A program made the position numbers and the translations under genes. A stretch of DNA of 55,576 nt from an uncultured Bacteroidales bacterium (GTDB taxonomy: Bacteria > Bacteroidota > Bacteroidia > Bacteroidales > Bacteroidaceae): the NCBI GenBank assembly GCA_902788275.1, contig CADAJV010000012.1, positions 1 to 55,576 of the forward strand, written 5' to 3'. This document shows positions 45,520 through 54,202 of the stretch, piece by piece; positions within the stretch are counted from its first letter, which is position 1, and every line of letters begins with the position of its first letter. The notes below the pieces were generated by a model. The model had not been told where the DNA came from. It saw only the letters and a list, made by a program, of their open reading frames with translations, and made no database searches.

Positions 45520-46557
45520 ATGAGTAAAGTATATAAAATAACCGATTACAAGCCGCTGCTCAACCCGCAGGAAACAGAGCAGGGTATCAAGAAGATAAAG
45601 GACTTCTTTCAGCAGAACTTGGCCACAGGCCTCAAGCTGCGTCGCGTGACGGGGCCTTTGTTTGTGCTGCGGGGCACAGGCATCAACGACGACCTCAATG
45701 GAGTGGAGCGTCCCGTAACCTTTCCCATCAAGGATTTAGGTGACCAGCAGGCCGAGGTAGTACATTCGCTGGCCAAGTGGAAGAGGCTTACCTTGGCGGA
45801 GTATAACATTCAGCCAGGCTATGGCATCTACACAGACATGAATGCCATCCGCGCCGATGAGGAGTTGGACAACCTCCACTCCCTCTACGTGGACCAGTGG
45901 GACTGGGAGCGCGTTATCACTGCCGAGCAGCGTACGGTGGACTACCTTAAGGCCATAGTACGCGACATCTATGCTGCCATGCTGCGCACCGAGTTTATGG
46001 TGTGTGAAGCCTACCCGCAGATACAGCCATTCCTGCCTTCTGACATATACTTCATCCATGCAGAGGAGCTCCGCAAGATGTATCCTGACCTTACTCCCAA
46101 GGAGCGTGAGAACGCAATCACCGAAGCCAAAGGTGCAGTGTTCATCATAGGCATAGGTTGCGAGTTGGGCGACGGTAAGCCCCACGACGGCCGCGCACCC
46201 GACTATGACGACTACTCCACCGTTTCATCGTTGGGTCTGCCTGGCCTCAACGGTGACATCCTGATATGGAACGAGGTGCTGGGACGCGCCGTAGAAATAT
46301 CCTCCATGGGTATCCGCGTGGACAAGGAGTCACTGTTGCGTCAGCTCAGGCTCAGCGGCAAGGAGGAGCGCAAGGACCTCTACTTCCACAAGCGACTGCT
46401 CAGCGGACAGCTGCCCCTCAGCATCGGTGGCGGTATAGGCCAGTCACGCCTCTGTATGCTCTATCTCAAGAAAGCACACATTGGTGAGATTCAGGCATCC
46501 ATATGGCCCCAGGATATGCGCGACAAATGCCGTAAGCAGGGCATAAATCTGCTGTAA
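45520..46557 (+). CDS. asnA: Aspartate--ammonia ligase (asparagine synthetase A)
   Basis: AsnA makes asparagine from aspartate, ammonia and ATP and is structurally a class II aminoacyl-tRNA synthetase relative. The 345-residue length fits. Recognisable stretches are FVLRGTGINDDLNGVERPV, KRLTLAEYNIQPGYGIYTDM, DYDDYSTVSSLGLPGLNGDI and the class II motif 3-like PLSIGGGIGQSRLCM. It has its own promoter and is followed by a rho-independent terminator, so it is monocistronic. Confidence 0.96.
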   Translation: MSKVYKITDYKPLLNPQETEQGIKKIKDFFQQNLATGLKLRRVTGPLFVLRGTGINDDLNGVERPVTFPIKDLGDQQAEVVHSLAKWKRLTLAEYNIQPGYGIYTDMNAIRADEELDNLHSLYVDQWDWERVITAEQRTVDYLKAIVRDIYAAMLRTEFMVCEAYPQIQPFLPSDIYFIHAEELRKMYPDLTPKERENAITEAKGAVFIIGIGCELGDGKPHDGRAPDYDDYSTVSSLGLPGLNGDILIWNEVLGRAVEISSMGIRVDKESLLRQLRLSGKEERKDLYFHKRLLSGQLPLSIGGGIGQSRLCMLYLKKAHIGEIQASIWPQDMRDKCRKQGINLL

Positions 46558-46700
46558 AAAGTTATATTTACGTATCCTTGTCTTTCATTGGCGTGTCAGT
46601 ATTGCCCCTAAGATAGAGGGGGTGTCACCTTGGCGACGGAGCGTATGAGAAAAACTTTTAACGGACAGCAATAAGTAAGAATCAATACTTTTCTACAAAG

Positions 46701-46735
46701 AAAGACCTTGTATAAATGCAAGGTCTTTTTCTTTA
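46701..46735 (+). terminator. Terminator after asnA
   Basis: AAAGACCTTG (46701-46710) pairs with CAAGGTCTTT (46719-46728), followed by TTCTTT. A second hairpin GTGTAA-AGCC/GGCT-TTACAC (46752-46778) with a short T tract follows it. Confidence 0.8.
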
Positions 46736-46811
46736 TAAGGAAATCCTAGTGGTGTAAAGCCTCTCGGCTTTGTTACACTTTTACGTGATTAATAGTTTTT
46801 TTTCTAAAAAG

Positions 46812-46819
46812 TAACTTTG
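46812..46819 (+). promoter_or_regulatory. Plus-strand -7 element facing a minus-strand small gene
   Basis: TAACTTTG fits the -7 box on the plus strand but has no credible plus-strand gene downstream until 47211. It would transcribe antisense across the small membrane-protein gene at 46837-47034. Confidence 0.35.
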
Positions 46820-46836
46820 CCGTAAACTTCCTTTCC

Positions 46837-47034
46837 TTATTTCATGGTGTTGAGGAACTGGATAATCAGTATTAGTAGGAAGAGCACTAAAAACATCACG
46901 CCTAAACGCATGAAGCATCCTCCCGGCAAACAGCCACGCGTTCCCCCATCGTCGCCCAAAGGACTCGATGACGACTCGCCGTTAAGAAAAAGCAAGACGA
47001 GCACAATAATTATAAGATATACCCAAAAACTCAT
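46837..47034 (-). CDS. Small two-helix membrane protein
   Basis: A 65-residue frame with two hydrophobic helices (MSFWVYLIIIVLVLLFLNG and LGVMFLVLFLLILIIQFL) joined by a serine- and glycine-rich loop with two cysteines (GCLPGGC). Upstream on the minus strand TAATTTTG (plus 47043-47050) is a fitting -7 box. It sits only about 8 bases from the ATG, so the transcript would have almost no leader. The composition is typical of real small membrane proteins. The function is unknown, and I know of no family for certain. Confidence 0.5.
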   Translation of the reverse strand: MSFWVYLIIIVLVLLFLNGESSSSPLGDDGGTRGCLPGGCFMRLGVMFLVLFLLILIIQFLNTMK

Positions 47035-47156
47035 TCGTGATGCAAAATTACCGCATAATATGTAAATTAACGATGAAAAAAGTAAAAAAAACGCTCTTCA
47101 GTGCCAAAAGAGAAGAAAAACGCCCCATTTTTACACGTTAGTCAAAAGAAATTGTG

Positions 47157-47164
47157 TAAATTCG
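47157..47164 (+). promoter_or_regulatory. -7 element upstream of the sugar nucleotidyltransferase gene
   Basis: TAAATTCG is an acceptable -7 box 46 bases before the ATG at 47211; no strong TTTG box is present. Confidence 0.35.
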
Positions 47165-47210
47165 CATTGCTAGTTAGTAAAATAGATAACCAAAACCTTA
47201 ACACACAAAC

Positions 47211-48125
47211 ATGAAACCAACTCTTTTTCTGCTTGCAGCAGGCATGGGCAGCCGTTATGGCGGCCTCAAGCAACTTGACACTCTCGGTCCCCACGGTGAG
47301 ACCATCATGGATTATTCTATCTACGATGCCATCAAGGCTGGCTTCGGCAAGATTGTATGGGTAATACGCAAGGATTTTGAGGAGCAGTTCCGCACCCAGA
47401 TTCTGGCTAAATATGAGGGCCATGTACCCTGCGAACTCTGCTTCCAGAGCCTTGACGCACTGCCCGAAGGTTTTACCGTGCCCGCCGGGCGCGAGAAGCC
47501 CTGGGGCACCAACCACGCCGTGATGATGGGCAAAGATGTCATCAAGGAGCCATTTGCCGTGCTCAACTGCGATGATTTCTATGACCGCGATTCCTTCATG
47601 GTGATGGCCAAGTTCCTCAGCAACCTCCCCGAGGGCAGCAAGGGCAAGTATGCTATGGTTGGCTTCCGCGTAAGCAACACACTTAGCGACAGTGGCACAG
47701 TGAGCCGCGGCATTTGCGAGAACGATGACAAGACTCATTTGCTTACCTCCGTGGTGGAGCGCACCAAGGTGGAGCGCCGCGACGGCAAGGTGCAGTATCT
47801 TGACGACGACGACAAGTGGGTAACTATTCCCGACACCACCCCTGTGAGCATGAATTTCTGGGGCTTCACCCCCGACTATTTTGCTCACAGCGAGGAATAT
47901 TTCAAGACCTTCCTCAGTGATCCGAAGAACCAGGCCAACCTCAAGAGCGAGTTCTTTATCCCCCTGATGGTGGACCACCTCATCAAGACAGGACAGGCCA
48001 CCTGCGAAGTGCTCGACACCACCTCCAAGTGGTTTGGCGTGACTTATCCCGAAGACCGTCCTGCCGTGGTGGAGAAATTTGCTAAGCTCGGCGAGGAGGG
48101 ACAGTACCCCGAGAAGATGTTCTAA
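47211..48125 (+). CDS. Sugar-phosphate nucleotidyltransferase family protein
   Basis: A 304-residue cytoplasmic enzyme of the nucleotidyltransferase superfamily. The nucleotide-binding loop is LLAAGMGSRYGGLKQLDTLG at the N-terminus, and the metal-binding motif is AVLNCDDFYDRDSF. Phrases such as GTNHAVMMGKDVI and SVVERTKVERRDG support this. It lies next to the GDP-mannose genes but on the opposite strand. The sugar and nucleotide cannot be set from sequence alone. A strong bidirectional terminator separates it from manA. Confidence 0.85.
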   Translation: MKPTLFLLAAGMGSRYGGLKQLDTLGPHGETIMDYSIYDAIKAGFGKIVWVIRKDFEEQFRTQILAKYEGHVPCELCFQSLDALPEGFTVPAGREKPWGTNHAVMMGKDVIKEPFAVLNCDDFYDRDSFMVMAKFLSNLPEGSKGKYAMVGFRVSNTLSDSGTVSRGICENDDKTHLLTSVVERTKVERRDGKVQYLDDDDKWVTIPDTTPVSMNFWGFTPDYFAHSEEYFKTFLSDPKNQANLKSEFFIPLMVDHLIKTGQATCEVLDTTSKWFGVTYPEDRPAVVEKFAKLGEEGQYPEKMF

Positions 48126-48149
48126 GAAAACATAGACATTAAACAATTA

Positions 48150-48184
48150 AGGAGTCGCAACAGATATTAGCTTGCGACTCCTTA
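48150..48184. terminator. Bidirectional terminator before manA
   Basis: AAGGAGTCGCAA (48150-48161) pairs with TTGCGACTCCTT (48173-48184), with AT-rich sequence on both sides, between the convergent nucleotidyltransferase and manA genes. Confidence 0.85.
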
Positions 48185-48204
48185 TTATATATATGTGTTT
48201 ATCG

Positions 48205-49263
48205 TTAACCGATTGAGAGATGGAAGAAGCGGGCTGCGCGGGCGGCCAGGCTGCTGTCGCAGTTGTCAATGAAGGTCTCCAGTATGCGAGTGTCTGGAGT
48301 GAGCGGCACAATGTCGTAATCGGCAATGGCTGCGGGAATGAGGGTGCTGTAGCCGCTATTGATGGTCACTGGGGCGGTGGGTGCCATTCCAACGGCGGTA
48401 CGCGGCTCTATGCGGCAGCTACCTTGCAGGCAGATGCTTATGACAAAGGAGTCGTATTTCCTCATGTCGCGATGGAAGGGGTGGGCAATGTCAATTGTGC
48501 GAATGCTGAAGTAGGGACTGTTTATTACGGGCACCGCCTTTTCTGTAGCTTCGGCGTAGTGGGTGCGGTAGTCCTCTTGCACCTCATAGTCTATGGCTTT
48601 TGCTGCCATCTCGGTGTGCAGTTCACGGGGACGGCCGTCAATGCCTGGGCGGTCGTAGTCGAAGATGCGGTAGGTGATATCACTGCTTTGCTGTACCTCC
48701 ACCAGCAGAATGCCGCCACAGATGGCGTGGACACGGCCGGAGGGAATGTAAAAGACATCGCCAGTCTTTACCTCATGACGGGCCAACACGTTGCATATAG
48801 TGCCATCCATAACGCTGAGGCCGTATTCCAGGGGGGTAATCCTCTTATTGAATCCCACCAGGACACTTGAACCTGGCTCGGCATCAACGATATACCACAT
48901 CTCAGTCTTGCCCTTCTTGCCATGGTAACGCATAGCCATCTCGTCATTAGGGTGCACCTGTATGCTGAGATCCTCGCGGGCGTCAATCAGCTTGACCAGC
49001 AGGGGCAGTTGGCGGCCGTATTTTTTCACTACGGCATTGCCGAGCACCTTTTCGCCCATCTCTTCGGTGAAGTCATTTATCTTTCGTCCTGCATAGGGGC
49101 CATTGCTGATGATGCTCTCGCGTTCAGGAATAGAGCTGACTTCCCAGCTTTCGCCGACAGGCACGTCCTTAGGGGGCAACCCTTTCCATAGCAGGAGACG
49201 ATTGCCGCCCCATACAACTTCGCGGAGAAGGGGCTTAAAGAGAAGAGGATAGAGAGGTTTCAC
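48205..49263 (-). CDS. manA: Mannose-6-phosphate isomerase, class I
   Basis: This zinc enzyme interconverts fructose 6-phosphate and mannose 6-phosphate and so feeds GDP-mannose synthesis. The 352-residue protein shows VVWGGNRLL, GESWEVSSIP, the zinc ligands in SIQVHPND and KTEMWYIVDAEPG, and the second half YIPSGRVHAICGGILLVEVQ. It lies 51 bases downstream of the mannose-1-phosphate guanylyltransferase gene on the same strand, consistent with a GDP-mannose unit. A phosphomannomutase is not in the window. Confidence 0.94.
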   Translation of the reverse strand: MKPLYPLLFKPLLREVVWGGNRLLLWKGLPPKDVPVGESWEVSSIPERESIISNGPYAGRKINDFTEEMGEKVLGNAVVKKYGRQLPLLVKLIDAREDLSIQVHPNDEMAMRYHGKKGKTEMWYIVDAEPGSSVLVGFNKRITPLEYGLSVMDGTICNVLARHEVKTGDVFYIPSGRVHAICGGILLVEVQQSSDITYRIFDYDRPGIDGRPRELHTEMAAKAIDYEVQEDYRTHYAEATEKAVPVINSPYFSIRTIDIAHPFHRDMRKYDSFVISICLQGSCRIEPRTAVGMAPTAPVTINSGYSTLIPAAIADYDIVPLTPDTRILETFIDNCDSSLAARAARFFHLSIG

Positions 49264-49314
49264 TGGTTGCTTTATCTGCTGTCGCTGTTATTATAGGCCT
49301 TCTGCTTACCGAAT

Positions 49315-50394
49315 TTACATTACCTCATCGCCAAACTTCATTTGGGCGTCATTCATTATTCGGCGCACAAAGGCAGGGTCATTCTTACGGCACACCATTA
49401 GCACCTTGTCGTTCTCCACTACCATGTAGCCCTCCAGGTCCTGAAGGATGACTACCTTGTCAGAGCTGATGTTGATCAGATTGTCGTGGCATCCGTAGAG
49501 AAGGTGGCGCACATCGCCTGCCACATTGCCGTCGCTATCCTTTTGCTGCAGGTCATAGTAGTTCTTCCACGAGCCCACATCGGCCCAGCCAAAGTTGCAC
49601 GGAGCGATATAGACATTAGTGTGGTGTTCCAGAATAAGCATGTCGATAGACTGGAAACGTATGCGCGGATACTGCTCGGTGACAATGGCAGTGAAGGTGT
49701 CAAGGTCCTGGCCTTCTGCAATAATGGCAGCCATCTTTTCTATGTCGGGATAATCCTGGCGCAGTGCGCCAAGCATGGTCTTGACATTCCAGAGGAAGAT
49801 ACCCGTGTTCCAATAAAACTCGCCGCTTTCGCAGAAGAGTCGTGCAAAGTCTATGTTGGGCTTCTCTGTAAAACTCTTGAGCATGAAGAATCCGTCGCGG
49901 GTATCCTCACTGGCTTGCAGGTAGCCATAGCTGGTGGCAGGGCGTGTAGGCTTGATGCCTATGGCAAGAAAATTGTCGGTTTCATCGATAAAATCCAATC
50001 CTTCGCGCATCTGCTTCTCAAACACTTCATGGTCGAAGATGAGCTGGTCGGCCGGCGCACATATCACATTAGCCTCAGGGTTGCGTGCCACAATGTGCAT
50101 CAGGGTGAGGGCAGTGGCCGGTGCCGTGCTTAGCTGCAGCGGCTCAGCCACTATCTGGCGGGGGTCAACCTCGGGAAGCTGCTGCTGAACCAGAGGGACA
50201 TAGTCTTTATATGTGCTGATAAAGATATTCTCCTTGGGTACCAGGTGTGTGTATCGGTCATAGGTTTGTTGCAGCATTGTCCGCCCGATAGAAAAGAGGT
50301 CGATAAACTGCTTGGGCTTCGCGCTAAGGCTCATGGGCCATAGCTTGGAGCCTATACCGCCAGCCAAGATGATTGCGTAGTTCTTGCTATTCAC
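49315..50394 (-). CDS. Mannose-1-phosphate guanylyltransferase
   Basis: This enzyme makes GDP-mannose from GTP and mannose 1-phosphate. The 359-residue protein carries the signature loop as GGIGSKLWPMSLSAKPKQF. The usual form is GGxGxRLWPxSRxxxPKQF, so the conserved arginine of RLWP is lysine and the SR pair is SL. Other stretches are normal: ICAPADQLIFD, GYLQASEDTRDG, FTEKPNIDFARLF, YWNTGIFLWNV and FGWADVGSWKNYYDL. It probably forms a transcript with manA. Upstream (50405-50480) the phrase TTGACAGGTTAA is repeated with variation. Confidence 0.9.
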   Translation of the reverse strand: MNSKNYAIILAGGIGSKLWPMSLSAKPKQFIDLFSIGRTMLQQTYDRYTHLVPKENIFISTYKDYVPLVQQQLPEVDPRQIVAEPLQLSTAPATALTLMHIVARNPEANVICAPADQLIFDHEVFEKQMREGLDFIDETDNFLAIGIKPTRPATSYGYLQASEDTRDGFFMLKSFTEKPNIDFARLFCESGEFYWNTGIFLWNVKTMLGALRQDYPDIEKMAAIIAEGQDLDTFTAIVTEQYPRIRFQSIDMLILEHHTNVYIAPCNFGWADVGSWKNYYDLQQKDSDGNVAGDVRHLLYGCHDNLINISSDKVVILQDLEGYMVVENDKVLMVCRKNDPAFVRRIMNDAQMKFGDEVM

Positions 50395-50404
50395 AATATT
50401 AGAT

Positions 50405-50480
50405 TAAATTGACAGGTTAATAAGTTGACAGGTTAACAGACTGTTACTGGGGTGTTTTTCGTCAGTTGACAGGTCGGTTG
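50405..50480. repeat. Short direct repeats (TTGACAGGTTAA)
   Basis: TTGACAGGTTAA occurs at about 50409 and again at about 50424, with a diverged third copy near 50465 (TTGACAGGTCGG). They lie upstream of the mannose-1-phosphate guanylyltransferase gene and could be operator sites or simple repeat drift. Confidence 0.4.
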
Positions 50481-50578
50481 GCCTGTTTCACGTTGCTAAG
50501 TTAAGCAAAAAAAAGATAACACGCATATAATCTCCCCCAAAAAAGACGTTTGTGCAAATGATTTTCTCCAAAACAATA

Positions 50579-50604
50579 GCGGCTGTGCATCATAGCACAG
50601 CCGC
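50579..50604 (-). terminator. Terminator for pckA
   Basis: A perfect 10-bp stem GCGGCTGTGC/GCACAGCCGC with loop ATCATA. On the minus strand it is followed by TATTGTTTT, fitting termination of pckA. Confidence 0.7.
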
Positions 50605-50621
50605 CAAAGTGATTATAAATT

Positions 50622-50644
50622 CAACTGCGGGCCTGCAGCGACGA
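50622..50644 (-). repeat. Duplicated 3' end of pckA
   Basis: The 23 bases at 50622-50644 are identical to 50686-50708, which encode the last residues of PckA (VAAGPQL). The upstream piece is thus a remnant copy 64 bases beyond the present stop codon. Confidence 0.7.
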
Positions 50645-50682
50645 AGGGATAAATCCCGTTGCTTTGGCCGCAGTTTCTTTTT

Positions 50683-52296
50683 TTACAACTGCGGGCCTGC
50701 AGCGACGAGAGCCTTACCGGCCTCGTTGCCCTCATACTTCTTGAAATTCTTGATGAAGCGTGCGGCGAGGTCCTTAGCCTTTTCTTCCCACTGGGTAGGA
50801 TCGGCATAGGTGTCGCGCGGGTCGAGGATGCCGGTGTCAACGCCCTCCAGCTGAGTGGGAACCTCAAAGTCAAAGTAGGGAATCTTCTTGGTGGGAGCCT
50901 TGAGGATGGCGCCGCCCAGGATAGCATCGATGATGCCACGGGTGTCGCGGATAGAGATACGCTTGCCGGTGCCATTCCAGCCGGTGTTAACCAGGTAAGC
51001 CTTGGCACCGCTCTTTTTCATCTTCTTCACGAGTTCCTCAGCATATTTGGTGGGGTGGAGCTCCAGGAAAGCCTGGCCAAAGCAAGCAGAGAAAGTGGGA
51101 GTGGGCTCGGTAATACCGCGCTCAGTGCCGGCCAGCTTAGCGGTGAAGCCAGAGAGGAAGTAATACTTGGTCTGCTCCGGGGTGAGGATGCTCACGGGAG
51201 GCAGCACGCCAAAGGCGTCAGCGCTGAGGAAGATAACGTTCTGGGCATCGGGACCGGCACTCTTGCCGTTAACCTTCTTCACAATCTTCTCGATGTGGTT
51301 GATAGGATAGCTGACGCGGGTGTTCTCGGTCACGCTCTTGTCGGCGAAGTCAATCTTGCCGTCCTCGGCTACGGTCACGTTCTCCAGCAGTGCATCGCGG
51401 CGGATGGCGTTGTAGATATCAGGCTCACTCTCTTTGTCAAGGTTGATAACCTTGGCATAGCAGCCGCCCTCCAGGTTGAAGACGCCCTCATCGTCCCATC
51501 CGTGCTCGTCATCGCCGATAAGCAGACGCTTGGGGTCGGTGGAGAGGGTTGTCTTGCCGGTGCCGCTGAGGCCGAAGAAGATGGCAGTGTTCTTGCCCTC
51601 CATGTCGGTGTTGGCGGAACAGTGCATAGAGGCAATGCCCTGCAGTGGTAGGTAGTAGTTCTGCATGGAGAACATACCCTTCTTCATCTCGCCGCCATAC
51701 CATGTGTTGATAATCACCTGCTCACGGCTGGTGGTGTTGAAGGCTACGCAAGTTTCGCTGTTGAGGCCGAGCTCCTTGTAGTTCTCCACCTTAGCCTTCG
51801 AGGCATTGTAGATAACAAAGTTGGGCTCAAAGCTCTTAAGCTCCTCCTCGGTGGGCTGGATAAACATATTCTTCACAAAGTGAGCCTGCCATGCCACCTC
51901 TACAATGAAGCGAACGGCCAGGCGGGTAGCCTCGTTGGCACCGCAGTAGGCATCCATCACGTAGAGCTGCTTGTTACAGAGCTCCTTGATGGCAATGTCC
52001 TTAACCTTGCCCCAAACCTCTTCGCTCATGGGGTGGTTGTCGTTCTTATATTCCTCGGAGGTCCACCAAACCTTGTCGTGGCTCTGTGCATCGTCAACGA
52101 TATACTTGTCTTTAGGTGAGCGGCCGGTAAAGATGCCGGTCATCACGTTGACGGCGTTAAGCTCTGTCAGCTGACCTTTGTCAAAGCCAGTCAGGCCGGC
52201 CTTGGTCTCCTCCTCAAACAGAAATTCGTAAGAGGGATTGTGGGCAATCACGGTAGCACCGGTGATGCCATACTTAGTAAGATCTAATGTTGCCAT
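50683..52296 (-). CDS. pckA: Phosphoenolpyruvate carboxykinase (ATP)
   Basis: PckA interconverts oxaloacetate and phosphoenolpyruvate using ATP. In rumen and gut Bacteroidales it usually runs toward oxaloacetate, fixing CO2 on the way to succinate. From [13 protein letters not shown] (start 52296) the protein is 537 residues. The P-loop [16 protein letters not shown] and the adjacent [10 protein letters not shown] are the ATP/metal-binding signature. [20 protein letters not shown] lies in the C-terminal half. A -7 box TACCTTTG on the minus strand (plus 52330-52337) lies 34 bases upstream. The 3' end is partly duplicated downstream. Confidence 0.97.
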   Translation of the reverse strand: MATLDLTKYGITGATVIAHNPSYEFLFEEETKAGLTGFDKGQLTELNAVNVMTGIFTGRSPKDKYIVDDAQSHDKVWWTSEEYKNDNHPMSEEVWGKVKDIAIKELCNKQLYVMDAYCGANEATRLAVRFIVEVAWQAHFVKNMFIQPTEEELKSFEPNFVIYNASKAKVENYKELGLNSETCVAFNTTSREQVIINTWYGGEMKKGMFSMQNYYLPLQGIASMHCSANTDMEGKNTAIFFGLSGTGKTTLSTDPKRLLIGDDEHGWDDEGVFNLEGGCYAKVINLDKESEPDIYNAIRRDALLENVTVAEDGKIDFADKSVTENTRVSYPINHIEKIVKKVNGKSAGPDAQNVIFLSADAFGVLPPVSILTPEQTKYYFLSGFTAKLAGTERGITEPTPTFSACFGQAFLELHPTKYAEELVKKMKKSGAKAYLVNTGWNGTGKRISIRDTRGIIDAILGGAILKAPTKKIPYFDFEVPTQLEGVDTGILDPRDTYADPTQWEEKAKDLAARFIKNFKKYEGNEAGKALVAAGPQL

Positions 52297-52402
52297 AGTT
52301 TTGTTTTGTGTTAATAGTTTTTCTCGGTACAAAGGTACTAATTTTAGGTTTCGCGTGCGCCTGTTAAGCCAAAATTCGTGTCTGACAGCCATTCATGAGG
52401 TG

Positions 52403-52468
52403 CTTTTTGCCTTGTCGACTAAGCAAAAACGCTAAGGAAATGCACTTTAAGACCTCGGGTGTGCATTT
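52403..52468. promoter_or_regulatory. Paired inverted repeats in the pckA-acpP divergent gap
   Basis: TTTTTGC and GCAAAAA flank a loop containing GTCGAC (about 52404-52430). AAATGCAC (52438-52445) pairs with GTGCATTT (52461-52468), followed by T residues. They lie between the divergent promoters and may insulate or regulate them. Confidence 0.4.
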
Positions 52469-52481
52469 TTTTACGCAAAAT

Positions 52482-52513
52482 TTTGGCTGATACAATATTA
52501 AGTCCTAATTTTG
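52482..52513 (+). promoter_or_regulatory. Bacteroidetes promoter for acpP
   Basis: TTTG (52482-52485), a 20-base spacer and TAATTTTG (52506-52513) match the consensus. acpP starts 41 bases downstream. Confidence 0.75.
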
Positions 52514-52554
52514 CCGCACGTTTTTAACACATTATTAATTAAACTAACTTAGTT

Positions 52555-52791
52555 ATGTCAGAAATTGAAGCTAAAGTAAAGGCCATTATCGTTGATAAGC
52601 TTGGCGTAGACGAGAGCGAAGTAAAGAACGAAGCATCTTTCGCTAACGACCTCGGTGCAGACTCCCTCGACACCGTAGAACTCATCATGGAGTTTGAGAA
52701 AGAGTTTGGTATCTCCATCCCCGACGATCAGGCTGAGAAGATTTCTACTGTTGGCGGTGCCATTGAGTACATCGAGGCTAATACCAAGTAA
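52555..52791 (+). CDS. acpP: Acyl carrier protein
   Basis: This small acidic protein carries growing fatty-acyl chains on a phosphopantetheine arm. The 78-residue protein has the attachment serine S37 in [19 protein letters not shown], the universal ACP motif, and the expected four-helix pattern. It is followed by fabF, its partner condensing enzyme, after 103 bases that include a stable hairpin. Confidence 0.97.
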   Translation: MSEIEAKVKAIIVDKLGVDESEVKNEASFANDLGADSLDTVELIMEFEKEFGISIPDDQAEKISTVGGAIEYIEANTK

Positions 52792-52822
52792 ACCTATACA
52801 ATAGAATATCTCTACACACTTG

Positions 52823-52864
52823 CGGGGAGTTAATGGGGGTATAAAACCCGTTAGCTTCCCGTTA
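52823..52864 (+). promoter_or_regulatory. Hairpin between acpP and fabF
   Basis: CGGGGAG-TTAATGGG (about 52823-52837) pairs with CCCGTTAG-CTTCCCG (about 52848-52862) with one wobble. There is no long T tract, so it may set relative expression (high acpP, lower fabF) by partial termination or mRNA processing. Confidence 0.5.
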
Positions 52865-52894
52865 TCTACCTTAATACAAATCACACTTTTTTAT

Positions 52895-54160
52895 ATGGAA
52901 CTTAAGAGAGTAGTCGTTACAGGCGTGGGTGCCATCACCCCCCTGGGCCACAATGTAGCCGACACATGGGCCGCTATCCTGGCAGGCAAGAGCGGCGCAG
53001 CCCCCATCACCCACTTCAATACCGAGAAGTTTAAGACTCACTTCGCATGTGAAGTAAAAGACTTCGATCCCAAGCAGTATATCGACCGCAAGGAGGCCAA
53101 CAAGATGGACCTCTACACCCAGTATGCCATGGTGGCAGCCACTGAGGCAGTCGAGGACACTGGTCTCAACCTTGAGCAGGCCGACAAGAATCGCATCGGC
53201 GTAGTGCTGGGCGTGGGCATCGGCGGTATCAACAGCTTTGAGAAGGAAGTGAGCGACTATGCACGCACTGGCGAGGAGCTCGGTCCCCGCTACAGCCCCT
53301 ACTTCATTCCTAAGATGATTGCCGACATCGCTGCAGGTCATATATCCATGAAGTACGGGTTCCACGGTCCCAATTTCGTCACTACATCAGCCTGTGCATC
53401 CTCCACCCATGCCATAGCCACAGCCGTTGACCTCATCCGTCTGGGCAAGGCTGACGCTATCGTCAGTGGTGGAGCCGAGGCAGCCATCTGGCCCACAGGC
53501 CTCGGCGGCTTCAACGCCATGCACGCGCTGTCAACACGCAACGATGATCCCGAGGGAGCCAGCCGCCCCTTCAGCGCCAGCCGCGACGGATTCGTAATGG
53601 CCGAAGGCTCTGCATGCCTCTTCCTTGAAGAGCTTGAGCATGCCAAGGCACGCGGTGCCAAGATTTACGGCGAGATAGCAGGCTCAGGCATGAGCGCCGA
53701 CGCATACCATATCACCGCATCCCACCCCGAGGGCCTCGGTGCCAAGCTCGTGATGGAGGCAGCACTCAAGGATGCCGGCATGAAGCCCGAAGACATCGAC
53801 TATATCAATGTACACGGCACCTCAACCCATGTAGGTGACATCTCCGAGGTCAAGGCCATCCAGGAGCTCTTTGGCGACCACGCCTATAAGCTCAACATCA
53901 GCTCCACCAAGTCCATGACCGGCCATATGCTCGGCGCAGCCGGCGCAGCCGAGGCTCTCTTCAGCCTCCTGGCAGTCAAGGAAGACGTTGTGCCCCCAAC
54001 CATCAATCATGCCGACGGCGATGAGGACCCTGAGATTGACTACAAGCTCAACTTCACCTTCAACACCGCACAGCGCCGCACAGTACGCGCAGCCTTGAGC
54101 AACACCTTCGGCTTCGGTGGTCACAATGCCTGCGTAATCATCAAGAAGTACGCCGAGTAA
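52895..54160 (+). CDS. fabF: Beta-ketoacyl-ACP synthase II
   Basis: FabF elongates acyl-ACP with malonyl-ACP in fatty-acid synthesis. From the ATG at 52895 (MELKRVVVTGVG) the protein is 421 residues; the open frame before it to 52820 lies in the intergenic hairpin. The catalytic triad is clear: C167 in TTSACASSTHA, H307 in NVHGTSTHVGD and H344 in SMTGHMLGAAGA. It sits between acpP and rnc, a common fatty-acid gene order. Confidence 0.96.
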   Translation: MELKRVVVTGVGAITPLGHNVADTWAAILAGKSGAAPITHFNTEKFKTHFACEVKDFDPKQYIDRKEANKMDLYTQYAMVAATEAVEDTGLNLEQADKNRIGVVLGVGIGGINSFEKEVSDYARTGEELGPRYSPYFIPKMIADIAAGHISMKYGFHGPNFVTTSACASSTHAIATAVDLIRLGKADAIVSGGAEAAIWPTGLGGFNAMHALSTRNDDPEGASRPFSASRDGFVMAEGSACLFLEELEHAKARGAKIYGEIAGSGMSADAYHITASHPEGLGAKLVMEAALKDAGMKPEDIDYINVHGTSTHVGDISEVKAIQELFGDHAYKLNISSTKSMTGHMLGAAGAAEALFSLLAVKEDVVPPTINHADGDEDPEIDYKLNFTFNTAQRRTVRAALSNTFGFGGHNACVIIKKYAE

Positions 54161-54202
54161 AACATTAGTATAGAAACTATAGTTCCTATAGTACCTATAA
54201 AA

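Noticed and set aside
50485-50500. Second parS site (TGTTTCACGTTGCTAA)
   Set aside because: Only the left half matches; the palindrome is lost.
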